Origin: Planctellipticum variicoloris
GTDB taxonomy: Bacteria; Planctomycetota; Planctomycetia; Planctomycetales; Planctomycetaceae
Assembly (NCBI RefSeq): GCF_030622045.1
Contig: NZ_CP130886.1
Location: 3,361,557-3,425,556, forward strand
Length of the DNA stretch: 64,000 bases
Direction of reading: 5' to 3'
Numbering within the stretch: position 1 is the first letter of the stretch; each line of letters begins with the position of its first letter. Positions 29,812-40,700 of this stretch are shown piece by piece. The notes under the pieces are model-generated. The model was not told where the DNA came from. It made no database searches and saw only the letters and a list, made by a program, of their open reading frames with translations. The translations under genes were made by a program, and so were the position numbers.

Positions 29812-30594
29812 ATGCAACTCCAGCACAAAACCGCCATCATCACCGGCGGAGGAACCGGCGTCGGCCGGGCCACCGCGCTCGCCCTCGGCCGCCTCGGCTG
29901 TCACGTCGCCATCGTCTATTCCCGCTCGAAAGCCGAAGCCGAAGAGACCGCCCGCGAAGTCACGCTGCTCGGCGTGAAGGCGATCGCCCTCCAGGCCGAC
30001 GTCGCCGATGACGCGGCCGTCCGCCAGATGGTCTCGACTGTCGCCGCCGCGTTCGGCCGGATCGACGTCCTCGTGAACTGCGCCGGGACGACGGAATTCA
30101 TTCCGTTCCCCCATCTCGACAAGGTCACCGACGACGTCTGGCAGCGGCTGTTCCAGGTCAATGTCGTCGGCGCGTTTCACTGCGCCCGGGCCGTCCGCGA
30201 ATCGATGCTGGCGGCCGGCGGCGGTGCAATCGTCAACGTCTCCAGCGTCGCCGCTCAACTGGGGCAGGGGAGCTCCATCCCCTACTGCTGCTCGAAAGCC
30301 GCCCTCGACAGCCTCACCGTCTCGCTGGCCCGCACCTTCGCCCCGCAGATCCGCGTCAACGGCGTCGCCCCCGGCTTCATCACCGGCCGCTGGCTGGAAG
30401 GGGGCCTCGGGGCCAATTACGAACGAACCCGCGACGCATTCGCCGGCTCACTCCCCCTGGGCCGGGTCTGCGATCCGGAGGACATCGCCGAGGGCATCCT
30501 GAGCCTGCTGACCGGCAGCGATCTCGTCACGGGGCAGACGCTGGCCATCGACGCCGGCATGCTGATCGCCGGATTTCAGGCGAGGATTGTGTGA
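29812..30594 (+). CDS. Short-chain dehydrogenase/reductase
   Basis: 260 residues, classical SDR. TGGGTGVGRA is the cofactor-binding loop, NCAGTTEF the NNAG-like motif, SSVAAQLG carries the catalytic Ser, and YCCSK gives the catalytic Tyr and Lys. It ends with TGQTLAIDAG and lacks a membrane anchor. YSRS after the second strand favours NADPH. The substrate is unknown; FabG-like 3-oxoacyl reductases and sugar dehydrogenases share this build. The start at 29812 is the residue just before the Rossmann fold; no good ribosome site precedes it. Upstream lies a CACGGCC hairpin repeat. Confidence 0.87.
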   Translation: MQLQHKTAIITGGGTGVGRATALALGRLGCHVAIVYSRSKAEAEETAREVTLLGVKAIALQADVADDAAVRQMVSTVAAAFGRIDVLVNCAGTTEFIPFPHLDKVTDDVWQRLFQVNVVGAFHCARAVRESMLAAGGGAIVNVSSVAAQLGQGSSIPYCCSKAALDSLTVSLARTFAPQIRVNGVAPGFITGRWLEGGLGANYERTRDAFAGSLPLGRVCDPEDIAEGILSLLTGSDLVTGQTLAIDAGMLIAGFQARIV

Positions 30595-30930
30595 GATGGT
30601 CAGTTGTCCGTGGCCAGTGGTCAGTTGTTGGAAAGCGATGATTTAGTTCTGGCTCTCGACTGATTTTCGACATTTCTGGAGGAATGGAAGAGCGAGTAGC
30701 CAGAGGAAGACCGCGCCACCCCGGGCCTCGGGAGCCCCGACAGGGGCAGAACAATATCGTCCAGCGGCGTAAGCCCTGGGCGCGACTCTGCTTGGCTGGC
30801 TATTCGCTATTCCCTACTCGCTATTCCCTCGTGTTCCCTCTGCGAGAAATCTTCCACAATTTTTTTGAATTTCCCCGAATCTGCTCTTGCACAACTCCCG
30901 TACCAGTGTGAGCGTGTCCCCTGGTCGGGC
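30595..30930. other. Gene-free stretch with degenerate word-like repeats
   Basis: No coding sequence recognised. It contains GGCCAGTGGTCAGTTG near 30612, the word series CTATTCGCTATTCCCTACTC near 30801, and an AT-rich segment with a TTTTTTT run near 30861. The latter could hold a promoter for the structured stretch that follows, but no clear boxes were seen. Confidence 0.4.
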
Positions 30931-31243
30931 GGTTCGGTGCAAATGGTACCACGTCGGCGCATGGCCGCCGGCGCTCTGAGAGCCGAACCCTCGACCCGGG
31001 CCTGATCAGGGCCCGCTTGACGGTCCCGCCGCAAGGCGAGACTGGGGAGCGCACCTCACGTGCGCACAACCTCGACGTCGAGTCTCCAATACGTTTGCGC
31101 GGGCGAAAGCCCGTTCCTGATCACACCAGTTCAGGAGGGATGGGGCCGACTTCGACAACCGGCCCCATCCCGATTGGACTCGGCTAATCCGATTTCAATG
31201 CCAGAGCGAACTCAACGAGCCGCGCACAACGTCACCGTGCGCG
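30931..31243 (+). other. Dense cluster of hairpins, candidate structured RNA
   Basis: About 310 nt between two convergent genes with an unusual load of perfect inverted repeats. A long-range GGTTCGG (30931-30937) pairs with CCGAACC (30983-30989). Local hairpins follow: CGGGCC/GGCCCG (30997-31015), GCGCAC-CTCAC-GTGCGC (31049-31065), the palindrome CTCGACGTCGAG (31071-31082), CGGGC-GAAA-GCCCG (31100-31113, a GNRA tetraloop on the plus strand), CCTGA/TCAGG (31116-31135), a 12-bp GGGATGGGGCCG/CGGCCCCATCCC (31137-31171) and CGCGCAC/GTGCGCG (31221-31243). No open reading frame of interest crosses it. It matches none of tmRNA, RNase P, SRP or 6S RNA by signature. Confidence 0.4.
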
Positions 31244-31312
31244 CCCTCTACTCCGCCCATTTTGCACTTTGCATTTTGCGTTTTTCAATTTGCAATGCAT
31301 TTCCCCGGTCGC

Positions 31313-33079
31313 TCACTCCGGCACCATCTCTCCCAGCAGCAGCGCCTTCACAAACTTCACCGACGGCGACCCCGCATCGATCACGCGGTCGTGGTACCGC
31401 TTCAACGAAAACTCAGCTCCCCACTTCGCTTTCGCTGCGTCCCGCAGATCGCGGTGCTCCTGAAAGCCCACGAAATACGTCGCAAGTTGGGCGCTGGTGA
31501 GCTGGGACCGGGTCCATTTCCCCGCCGCCTCGCGCTCTTCCTGAAACGTGTCGTGCGTCATCAGGTGCATCGCTGCCTCCCGTTTCATCCCGTCCACGTG
31601 GACTCCCTGGTCCAGCAGGGCGTTGGCGATCGTCCGCAGGTACCACTTCAGCGTGACCAGCCGCATCAGCGGATCGTCCGCCAGAAATCCCTCTTCCGAA
31701 ACCATCTGCTCCGTGTAACAGGCCCAGCCTTCGATGAACACTCCCGAGCCCAGCAGCGCCCGCAGCCGGCTCGGATTGCGATTGGCATGGGCAAGCTGCA
31801 GGAAGTGCCCCGGCATCGCTTCATGCACGGTCAGATTGTGGATCGACCGCAAGTTGTATTCCCGCAGGAACGAGGTGCATTGCTCGTCGGTCCAGTCGGC
31901 CGGCAATGGCGCGACGGCGTAGAACGTCTTCTGCCCGACTTCCAGCGGTCCCGGCGAATCGCAATAGGCGACCGAGACGCCGCGCTGAAACTCCGGCATC
32001 ACGATGATCTCCAGCGGATCGTCGGGAATCGTCACCAGGTCCTTCCGGCGGACGAAGTCGGTCGTCAGCGCCAGGGACTTCTGCGCGGCCTCGACCACGC
32101 CGTCCCGCGGCGGAACCGCCGCAGCAGCCCGCTCCAGCGCTGCCACGATCACGGTCTGCTGCTGCTCTTCCGTCGGTTCCAGGGGCAGATCCGCAGCGGG
32201 ATCGGCCTTGCGCTGTACCTTGCGGGCAATGGCATACATTTCCGCACGGACGCGTTTCAGTTCAAACTCCGCCCGCTCGCGGACCTGCTGCCGCGTCAGC
32301 GCCGCCCCGAGGACATGCGCCAGTTTTTCCTCGTAGAGCTGCAGGCCCAGCCGGAACTCGCCCCCCGCGTGCGGAATCAGTTCCTGCTCCAGCCACGTCT
32401 GGTGCTTTTCGACTTCGTCGGTCGCCAGCTTCATCGCCGCTTCCAGTCGGCCGCGCTCCGCGGCGGCCAGCTTCCCCAGTTCCGGGCGGACCATGTTGTC
32501 GAGAATGCTCAGGAGACCGCGATTCTGCTTGCTGGCCGTCTCCGCATGCACTTTCGGGACCCGGGCGGGAACCAGCGCCCCGCGAATCTGATTAAACAGC
32601 GTCGGCAGCTTCTCCAGCCGGTCGGCGACCGAAACCAGCCGGCGCTCCACCGGCGCAAAGTCGCGAGCCATCAGGGAGTAGATGGAACCGCCTGTGAGCT
32701 GCGTATAGCCGATCGGATTCCAGGCCCATTCCTGCAGCCGGTCCAGTCGCCAAAGATCACTTTCCAGCGAATCCTTCAGCATCTGATAATCGACTTGCGA
32801 TTCGCGCGAAAGCTGGCTTCTGTCGATCGCTTTCAGTTCGGCGAGATATCGCTGGCTGAACTCGCGCTGCCGCTCGCGGCCGACCGCCGAGACGTCATCC
32901 AGTTCGCTGTCAAAGCGATGATCCCCCAGTCCGGTGGCGCCGACCGGCGAAAGGGAAGGGGACTCGTCGATGTAGCGGGCGGCCAACTTGGACCAGCGAT
33001 CGAGCACGGCAGAGTCCTCTCCAAGCAGCAGTGCGGCCTGGCAACAGACAAAGAGCAATCCCAGTCCAAAGTGGCGCAT
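31313..33079 (-). CDS. DUF885 family exported metallopeptidase-like protein
   Basis: 588 residues with a signal peptide (FGLGLLFVCCQAALLLG). DUF885 proteins are mostly helical and carry the zinc motif HEAMPGHF, seen here near residue 425, with a downstream Glu in FIEGWACYTEQM. This is the pattern of M3/M32-like peptidases. It is probably a periplasmic peptidase. The start at 33079 directly precedes the signal peptide, and an upstream in-frame extension is not conserved. The PQQ-propeller gene lies upstream on the same strand with a REP-like hairpin between. No terminator-like hairpin directly follows the stop. Confidence 0.8.
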   Translation of the reverse strand: MRHFGLGLLFVCCQAALLLGEDSAVLDRWSKLAARYIDESPSLSPVGATGLGDHRFDSELDDVSAVGRERQREFSQRYLAELKAIDRSQLSRESQVDYQMLKDSLESDLWRLDRLQEWAWNPIGYTQLTGGSIYSLMARDFAPVERRLVSVADRLEKLPTLFNQIRGALVPARVPKVHAETASKQNRGLLSILDNMVRPELGKLAAAERGRLEAAMKLATDEVEKHQTWLEQELIPHAGGEFRLGLQLYEEKLAHVLGAALTRQQVRERAEFELKRVRAEMYAIARKVQRKADPAADLPLEPTEEQQQTVIVAALERAAAAVPPRDGVVEAAQKSLALTTDFVRRKDLVTIPDDPLEIIVMPEFQRGVSVAYCDSPGPLEVGQKTFYAVAPLPADWTDEQCTSFLREYNLRSIHNLTVHEAMPGHFLQLAHANRNPSRLRALLGSGVFIEGWACYTEQMVSEEGFLADDPLMRLVTLKWYLRTIANALLDQGVHVDGMKREAAMHLMTHDTFQEEREAAGKWTRSQLTSAQLATYFVGFQEHRDLRDAAKAKWGAEFSLKRYHDRVIDAGSPSVKFVKALLLGEMVPE

Positions 33080-33194
33080 CTCAGTTCCGATGGGTCGCAG
33101 TGTCATTGATATCGCGGCGTTCCGACAGCCAGATCGGCCTTCAGGCTCGTTCCGCGTTGCATGGAACAACCTGGCAGATGGCGACTTGCTGATC

Positions 33195-33212
33195 GGCAGG
33201 CGGGAGCCTGCC
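33195..33212. repeat. REP-like hairpin abutting a stop codon
   Basis: GGCAGGC-GGGA-GCCTGCC, a 7-bp stem. On the minus strand it begins immediately after the TAG stop of the PQQ-propeller gene. The context CCG-TAG-GGC is the same as at the DUF1080 gene stop (11714). Confidence 0.6.
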
Positions 33213-34493
33213 CTACGGCTTCTCGATGCGATACAGATGGGTCTTCGAACGGAGGATCAGCGCTTTCCCCGCCACCGCGGGTGAAGCCAGGAAACCGTCG
33301 TCGAGCTTGTTCTCGGCGACCAGCTCGAATTCGCGGGCCGCTTTGAACACGGGAATCTCGCCCTTCTGCGAGCAGCAGTAAATCAGGCCGTCTGCGTACA
33401 ACGGCGAAGCCCAGTACTCGCCTGGCAGACGCTTCGTCCAGAGCTCCTTGCCAGTCTTGGCTTCGAGGCACGACGCCACGCCGCCGTCATTCATCATGAA
33501 GAGCAGGTCTCCCAGGAGGAGCGACGATGGTCGTTTCGGAACGGACTTCGTCGAGCGCCAGGCGATTTTGTCCGTGATATCTCCCGTCCCATCGGCCGCG
33601 ACCGCGACGAGAGGATTTGGTCCGTCCGCCGTGTTGATGTAGACCAGCCCGTGGCCATACAACGGCCGGCCCGCCGCGTTCATTCCGCCATGCTTGACGG
33701 TCCAGATGGGTTCCCCCGTCTGAGGGTTGTAGGCGATGGTGTGGGAGGCGAACGGGCTGATCAGCAGCTCGCGGCCCCCTACGTGGATCAGCAGCGGGGT
33801 CGAGTAGGCTTTCTTGGCATCGCCGTCGGTCGTGCCGAAGTCGACGTCGCGATCGCGCCGCCAGACAGTTTCGCCGGTCGCTTTGTTGAGCGCGATGATG
33901 TACTGCTGATCGAACCCGTCGAACGTCAGATAGAGCAGGTTGCCGTAAACCACCGGCGAAGACCCGGGGCCGCGAAAGTGATCGCACTCCAGATCGGTTC
34001 GCTCCCAGAGCGGACGACCCGTTTTCGGATCGAGACAGGCGGTCCCATACGCGCCGAAGTGGATGTAGACGCGTCCCTCTTCGATGTAGGGAGTGGGCGA
34101 CCCGTAGCTGTTGGTGAGATGCGTGAACTGCGGCTTATCGACCTTGAACAGCACGATGTCGTGCAGAATCTTGCCGGTTTCGACGTCGAAGCAGACCGCC
34201 GAGAGCTCCAGCGGCTTGTCCAGCTTCGTTTCCCCCTCGGCCAGGTTATGCAACTCCGGGGCGTTGGTGACCCAGATCTGGTTCCCCCAGACGACGGGCG
34301 AGGACCAGGCGCGGCCGGGAAGGGGCGTCTTCCAGACAATCTCCTTCGAGCCTTCGGAGAATTCGACCGGCAGCCCCTTCACGGTCGACGTGCCATCGCC
34401 GCGGGGACCGCGGAACTGGTTCCAGTTGTCATCGGCCCCGGCCGCCGACAGGGAGCAGAAACAGGCCGCCAGTGCCCAGGCAAACGCACGCAT
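33213..34493 (-). CDS. PQQ-like (WD40-type) beta-propeller protein, exported
   Basis: 426 residues with a signal peptide (FAWALAACFCSLSAAGA). The opening WNQFRGPRGDG is the hallmark of planctomycete outer-membrane-assembly/PQQ-like repeat proteins. Successive blades contain ALNKATGETVWRRDRD, YNPQTGEPIWTVKH, CLEAKTGKELWTKRL and similar. There is no covalent haem or obvious PQQ ligand set, so it may be a binding scaffold rather than a quinoprotein enzyme. The start at 34493 precedes the signal; the frame is open upstream to 34895 but without similarity. Diverges from the 2,136-residue gene. Confidence 0.85.
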   Translation of the reverse strand: MRAFAWALAACFCSLSAAGADDNWNQFRGPRGDGTSTVKGLPVEFSEGSKEIVWKTPLPGRAWSSPVVWGNQIWVTNAPELHNLAEGETKLDKPLELSAVCFDVETGKILHDIVLFKVDKPQFTHLTNSYGSPTPYIEEGRVYIHFGAYGTACLDPKTGRPLWERTDLECDHFRGPGSSPVVYGNLLYLTFDGFDQQYIIALNKATGETVWRRDRDVDFGTTDGDAKKAYSTPLLIHVGGRELLISPFASHTIAYNPQTGEPIWTVKHGGMNAAGRPLYGHGLVYINTADGPNPLVAVAADGTGDITDKIAWRSTKSVPKRPSSLLLGDLLFMMNDGGVASCLEAKTGKELWTKRLPGEYWASPLYADGLIYCCSQKGEIPVFKAAREFELVAENKLDDGFLASPAVAGKALILRSKTHLYRIEKP

Positions 34494-34767
34494 CGGGAAT
34501 CTCGCCGAAGAGTTGAAACGGATCAACGAACTCTGCTGGGATACTGTAACGGACCGCCAGCGCGGCGACCAGAACCAGACAGGAGGGAGCGATGGTACAC
34601 ACGCGTCGACGACGCATGAATCCGGAATCAAGCGATCTCGGAGTTTTCTCCCCCCTTCCGGGAACTTTTCATCATTTGACTGCGTATTGAACGCAGGCCA
34701 TGCGGCATGATTTCCCATCACTCTCCGCGCCAAACCTCGCGAGCTCGACTCCCTCCGGAGCTTCTCT

Positions 34768-37700
34768 ATGAACCGTCTACTGTTGTTGAGCATGCTGTTC
34801 GTCGCGGAAGTCGCGCCCCTCCGCGCCGGTGAAATCGGTTTTGTCGAGGACTTCGCCCTCGCGAAGGATCGAGAAGCGGCTCTGAAGCAGCTCATTCCCG
34901 GAACCGAGGATTACTACTACTGGCATTCCCTGCATCTGCTGCAGACCGAGCAATTCGACAAAGTCGACGAACTGCTGACTCCCTGGGTCAAACGACACAA
35001 CGAGACGCCCCGCGTCTGGGAGATCCGGACCCGCAAGGCCCTCCTGACCTACGACCGAAACCCCGCCGAGTCGCTGACCTATCTGCGGAACCGGTTCGGC
35101 ATTCATTTCCCGCATCAGAAAGAAGATCTCAACGCCGAACCGAATCTGCCGACGACGCTCGATCCGGGGCTGATCGCGCGGAAGCATTTCGTCGAGCGGG
35201 CCTTCGCCCAGCACGGCGGCAGCCTCAATGGTTTCGAACAGGCCGCGCTCGACTGGCTGATCGCCACCGAACTGAATCCCGATCAGCGGCGACAGCTCCT
35301 CGCCCGGCTGGACCGGCCAGACTATCCCAATCTGGTGAAACTGGTCGTCGCGGACCTCAATCACAAGGACTCCGGCGGCTTCGGCTCGCTGGGAATTCAT
35401 AACCAGCTCCTCAAGGCCCAGCTCGACGAGCTGGCCACGCTCAAGGCGGACGTGCTCAATCACCAGCAGTACGTCCTGACGTACCTGCGGCGGCTCCATC
35501 CCAACCCGGACGTCGACTGGCGGCACGATCCGCAACAGGTCGAGCGGTTTCTCAACCGCCTGCAGACCTTCGCCGACCGGCTGGCGCCCGCGCACAATTC
35601 GCTCAAGGCCCATGTTCTCTATCACCGGCTGGTTCTCGACCGCAGCCGGGGCGTCTACGACAAATCCCGGTTTCTGGCCTATCTGAAGCTCCCCCGACAC
35701 GTGGGATATGTCTCGAAGGCCATGAAAGAGTCTGAGCCGTTCAAGCGATTCGGCTGCGATCTGAACGCCAGCTACGACGGCGCGACGCTGCTGCCCGCGG
35801 TCGGGAATGACGAACCTCTCGTTCGCAGTTTTCTCAGTCACTTCTTCGTCGAAGCCGGCGGGACTGGCGAGTTTGAGACCTACGTCAACGACGTCTATCT
35901 GAAGCGGATGTTCGCCGAGACGAAGGCCGTCTACGGGTTGGGCGATCCCGAGCAGTGGGCGTCGCAGTTGCCTCCCGAACTGTTCAAGCAGCTCCGCGAG
36001 CGGATCGACCTCGACTTCGACTTTGCGAACAAGACACAGTTCGGCCCGACCGACGCCGTCAGCCTCGATCTGCACGTCAAGAACGTCTCGACGCTGATCG
36101 TGAAGGTCTTCGAAATCAACACGCAGACGTTCTACCGCAGCGGCAGGGAGATCGACACCGACATCAATCTCGACGGACTGGTGGCGAACGTCGAGCAGAC
36201 GCATCAGTACAATGACGCCCCCCTGCGCCGGATCAAGCGGCGGTTCGAGTTCCCGCAGCTTTCGAAGCCGGGCGTTTACATTGTGGACTTCATCGGTAAC
36301 GGCCGGAGCAGCCGGGCGCTGATCCGCAAGGGAAGCCTGAAACACCTGGTCCGCACGACACCCGTCGGGCAGTCGTTTACGATCCTGGACGGGAGCGGCG
36401 CGCCGATCAAGAACGCATCGATCTGGCTGGCGGGTCACGAGTATCCGGCCCAGGAGGACGGCTCGATCCCGGTCCCCTTCAGCACCAGTCCGGGGCGGCA
36501 GCCGATCGTCATCACGGCCCCGGTGCCGGGCGCCGAGGGGGCGACGTATTCCGCCCTGGCCCACTTCAACCACGAACCCGAGAGCTATCAGTTCGTCGCC
36601 GGGTTTTACGTCGACCGCGAGTCTCTGCTGACCCGCAAGACGGCGAAGCTGCTGGTCCGACCCGGTCTGTCGCTCAATGGCACTCCGATCTCCCTGAAGC
36701 GACTGGAAGAGCTGAAACTGACGATTCAGTCGGTCGACCTCGACGGCACGCCGTCGTCCACGGAAGTCCCCGACTTCCAGTTGTTCGAGGATCGGGACTC
36801 AATCCACGAGTTCCAGGTGCCGCAGCGGCTGGCGTCGCTCAGTTTCACGCTGACGGCGAAGATCAAGCAGCTCACCACCGGCACGAAGACCGACGTTGCC
36901 GCCGCCGACAGTTTTTCCCTGAACGGCATCGACCGGACGGAAAAGATCGAAGACCTGCACCTGCTGAAATCGGACGGGAAGTACATCCTCGAACTGCGCG
37001 GCCGGACCGGCGAAGCCCGCACTTCGCGGCCAGCGGTCTTCAGCTTCAAGCATCGCGACTTCAAAGACCAGGTCGGGACCGTCTTGAAGACCGATCCCGC
37101 CGGGCGGGTTGCTCTGGGTCTGCTGGAGGGGATTGAGTCCTTCACGGTGAACGGTCCGGAAGGGACCAGCCACACCTGGGCGCTGCTCGGCGACCGGCAT
37201 ACGTACTCTCAGACGGTCAACGGCAGGGTCGGCGAACCGCTCACGTTGCCGTATCTCGGCAAGGCGGCCGAGCCGGTCCGTTCCGAGTTGTCACTCCTCG
37301 AAGTCACCGGCGGCGGATTTGCCGTCGACCGGTTCAGCCATTTGTCCCTTCGCGACGGCCTTCTGGTGATCGACAAGCTTCCCGCAGGCGATTACGACCT
37401 GCTGTTGAAGTCGACGGGAAACCGTATTGCACTCAGGATCACCGCCGGCGAGCAGCTCGGCGAATTTGCGGTCGGCGGTCTGCGTCAACTGGAAACGCCT
37501 CGGCTGAAACCACTGCAGATCGCCTCGATCACGCCGGACAAGGACAAGGTCACCCTCAAGCTGGCGAATGCGTCGAAGTTCGCTCGCGTGCACGTCTTCG
37601 GCGTGCGGTTCGTCCCCGAGTATGATGCCTATGGCCATCTGAGCCGGGTCCGCGGAGCGGAGCCGTATCAGTTCCTCAACATTCCGGCCGAGTCAGTCTA

Positions 37701-40700
37701 TCTGACCGGCCGGAACATCGGCGACGAATACCGGTACATTATCGACCGGAAGTACGCGACCAAGTATCCCGGCAACCTGCTCGACCGACCGTCGCTGCTG
37801 CTGAATCCGTGGGCTGTGCGAGACACGGAAACCGGTCAGCAGGTCGCCGCCGAAGGAGGCGAGTTCGGCGCGCGGGGAGCGATGCCGAAGCAGGAGGCCG
37901 GTCGTGACCCCTCCGAGAAAGCCCAGGAGTCCCGTCAGGCGGACCACTTCGCGGATCTGGACTTCCTGTCGACCACATCCGCGGTGCTGGTCAATCTGAT
38001 TCCCAACGACGCGGGAGTGATCGAGATTCCCCGGGCGGCGCTCGGCGATCGCCAGCATCTGACATTCGTCGCCGTCGATCCGCTGAACACGACGGTCCGC
38101 ACGCTGGCGCTGCCGGAAATCGAGCCGGAGTTTCTCGACCTGCGTCTGGCCAACGGTCTCGATCCCCAGGGACACTTCACGCGGCAGAAACAGATTTCGA
38201 TCCTCACCGCCGGGCAGCCCTTCACGCTGAAGGATCTTTCGACGGCGAAGTTCGAGTCGTTCGACAGTCTGCCGCGGGTCTACGGCCTCTATGCAACGCT
38301 CAGCAAAGACCCGCAACTCGCGGAGTTTGCCTTCATTCTGAACTGGCCGAAGCTGAAGCCGGAAGAGAAGCAGGAGCTGTACTCGAAGTACGCCAGTCAC
38401 GAGTTGAGCTTCTTCCTGTTCAAGAAAGATCCCGAGTTCTTCAAGACCGTCGTTCTGCCGTACCTGGCGAACAAGCGCGACAAGACCTTCATGGACCGGT
38501 TCCTGCTGGAGGAAGACCTGTCGGCCGATCTCCAGCCGTGGAATCACGCTCAGCTCAACATCGTCGAGCGGATTCTGCTGGCCCGGCGGATCGCCGACGA
38601 CCGGGCTCGGACCGCCCGGCACATCGCCGATCTGTATGCCCTGCTGCCGCCGAATCCCGACCGGTTCATCTCGTTGTTCGAGACCGCCGTGGGACAGAGT
38701 TCCCTGGAGCTGGACGACGCCTTGGGATTGAAGGAGCGGCTGGGCGAACTCGAAGGACTGGAACGCAAGGTTCTGGCCGGCGCGTTGGTCGAGATGTCCG
38801 ACAGTGCCGAGAAGGCTCCCGCGGCGCCTGCGCCTGCCGGGACATCCTCCGGAGTAATGGGCGGCATGGGTGGCGGCCGTTCCAACCGCCCCGAGTCGGT
38901 AGCTCGCTTCGGCGTGGAAATGGACAAATCCAAGCTCAGCGTCATGTCGCGCGACGGAATGTCGGATCGCCGCCGGGCCGGCATCGCTCAAAAGTACTCC
39001 GGAGCGGTCAATGGCGTCGACGTCGATAGCCATGGCAACGCCGCGACTCACTTGTTCTTTGATTCTGGCGACGTTAAGGACCTGCCGGCTCTCCGGCAGC
39101 TCTATCGCAAGATGGCCAAGACCCGCGAATGGGCCGAGAACAACTACCATCACTTGACGATCGACCGGCAGAATGCCGACCTGGTCACGGTCAATGCATT
39201 CTGGAAGGAATTCGCGGCACACGATCCGGCAGCGCCATTCCTGTCGCGGAACCTGGCCGAAGCCAGCCGGAACTTCCCGGAAATCCTGCTGGCCCTGGCC
39301 GTCCTCGATCTGCCGTTTGAAGCGCCGCAGCACGAAACCAAGTTCGACGGCGCGCAGATGACGCTCACGCCGGGCGGACCGATGGTCGTCTTCCACGAAG
39401 AGATTCTGCCCGCGGAAGCCCCCGCGGCCGGAACCAAGGTCCTCGTCAGCCAGAACTTCTACAAGCACGGCGACCGCCAGCGGGTCGAGAACGGGGAAAC
39501 CGTCGACAAGTTCGTCACCGAAGAATTCGTGATCCACACGGTTTACGGCTGCCAGGTGGTGATCACCAATCCGACATCGGCCCGGCAAAAACTGAACGTG
39601 CTGGTGCAGATCCCGCGGGGTTCCATGCCGGTCCTCAATGGCCAGGCCACGAAGACCGTCCACGTCAACCTGGAACCGTTCCACACGCAGACGCTTGAGT
39701 ACAACTTCTACTTCCCGGCCGCGGGCGACTTCGCCCACTTCCCGGTCCACGTCGCGAAGAACGAACAGCTCATCGCCGCTGCCGCTCCGTTCACGTTCCA
39801 CGTGGTCAACCGGCCGACGAAGCTGGACACCGAATCCTGGGACTACGTCTCGCAGTACGGTTCGCTGGATGACGTGCTGACGTTCCTGGACAAGCATAAT
39901 ATCAACGAGCTGAACCTCGACCGAATCGCCTGGCGGATGCACGACAAAGCGGCGTTCGAAGCCGTCCTGCCGAAGCTGACGCTGCGACACGTTTACAGCC
40001 AGACCCTGTGGTCGTACGCTCTGCTCCACAACGCTCCCGCAGCAGCCCGCGAGTTCCTGCAGCATGCGGGCAACATCGTCAATGACTGCGGCGGCCGATT
40101 GCGGAGCACGCTGCTGACGATCGATCCGGTCGCCCGGCGGACCTACGAGTTCCTGGAGTACAAGCCCCTCGTCAACGCCCGAACGCACGCCCTGGGAGAC
40201 CGCCGACAGATCGTCAACGACCGCTTCAACGAACAGTATCACCGGTTCCTCAAGGAACTGGCCTACGACCGGACCTCCAGCGACGAGGAACTGCTGGCGG
40301 TGACGTATTACCTGCTGCTACAGGACCGGATCGAAGAATCGCTGGCGACGTTTGCCCGCATCAACCGGGCCAACATCGCCGAGCAGCTTCAGTACGACTA
40401 CTGCGACGCCTATCTGAAGTTCTTCAGCGACGATCCCGAACAGGCCCGGGCCATCGCGGCGAAGTACGCCGCCCATCCGGTCGACCGCTGGCGGAATTCG
40501 TTCGCGACGATCGTCGCCCAGCTCGACGAGGCGGCGGGGCAGGCCTCGGGCGTGATCGATCCGGAAGACCGCGACCAGCAGCAGGCCCGACTGGCGGCGA
40601 CCGAGCCCAGTTTCGACTTCACCGTCGAAGCCCGCAAGATTCAGCTCGGCTACCAGAACCTGCCGGCGGTGAAGATCCACTTCTATCAGATGGACGTCGA

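Noticed and set aside
31137-31171. 12-bp hairpin as the terminator of the DUF885 gene
   Set aside because: It is 142 nt beyond the stop, has no T tail, and is one of many hairpins in the same cluster, so it was kept with that cluster.
37693-40242. Minus-strand open frame of 849 codons inside the giant gene
   Set aside because: No signal, ribosome site or domain; the plus strand carries a continuous 2,136-residue frame with a signal peptide.
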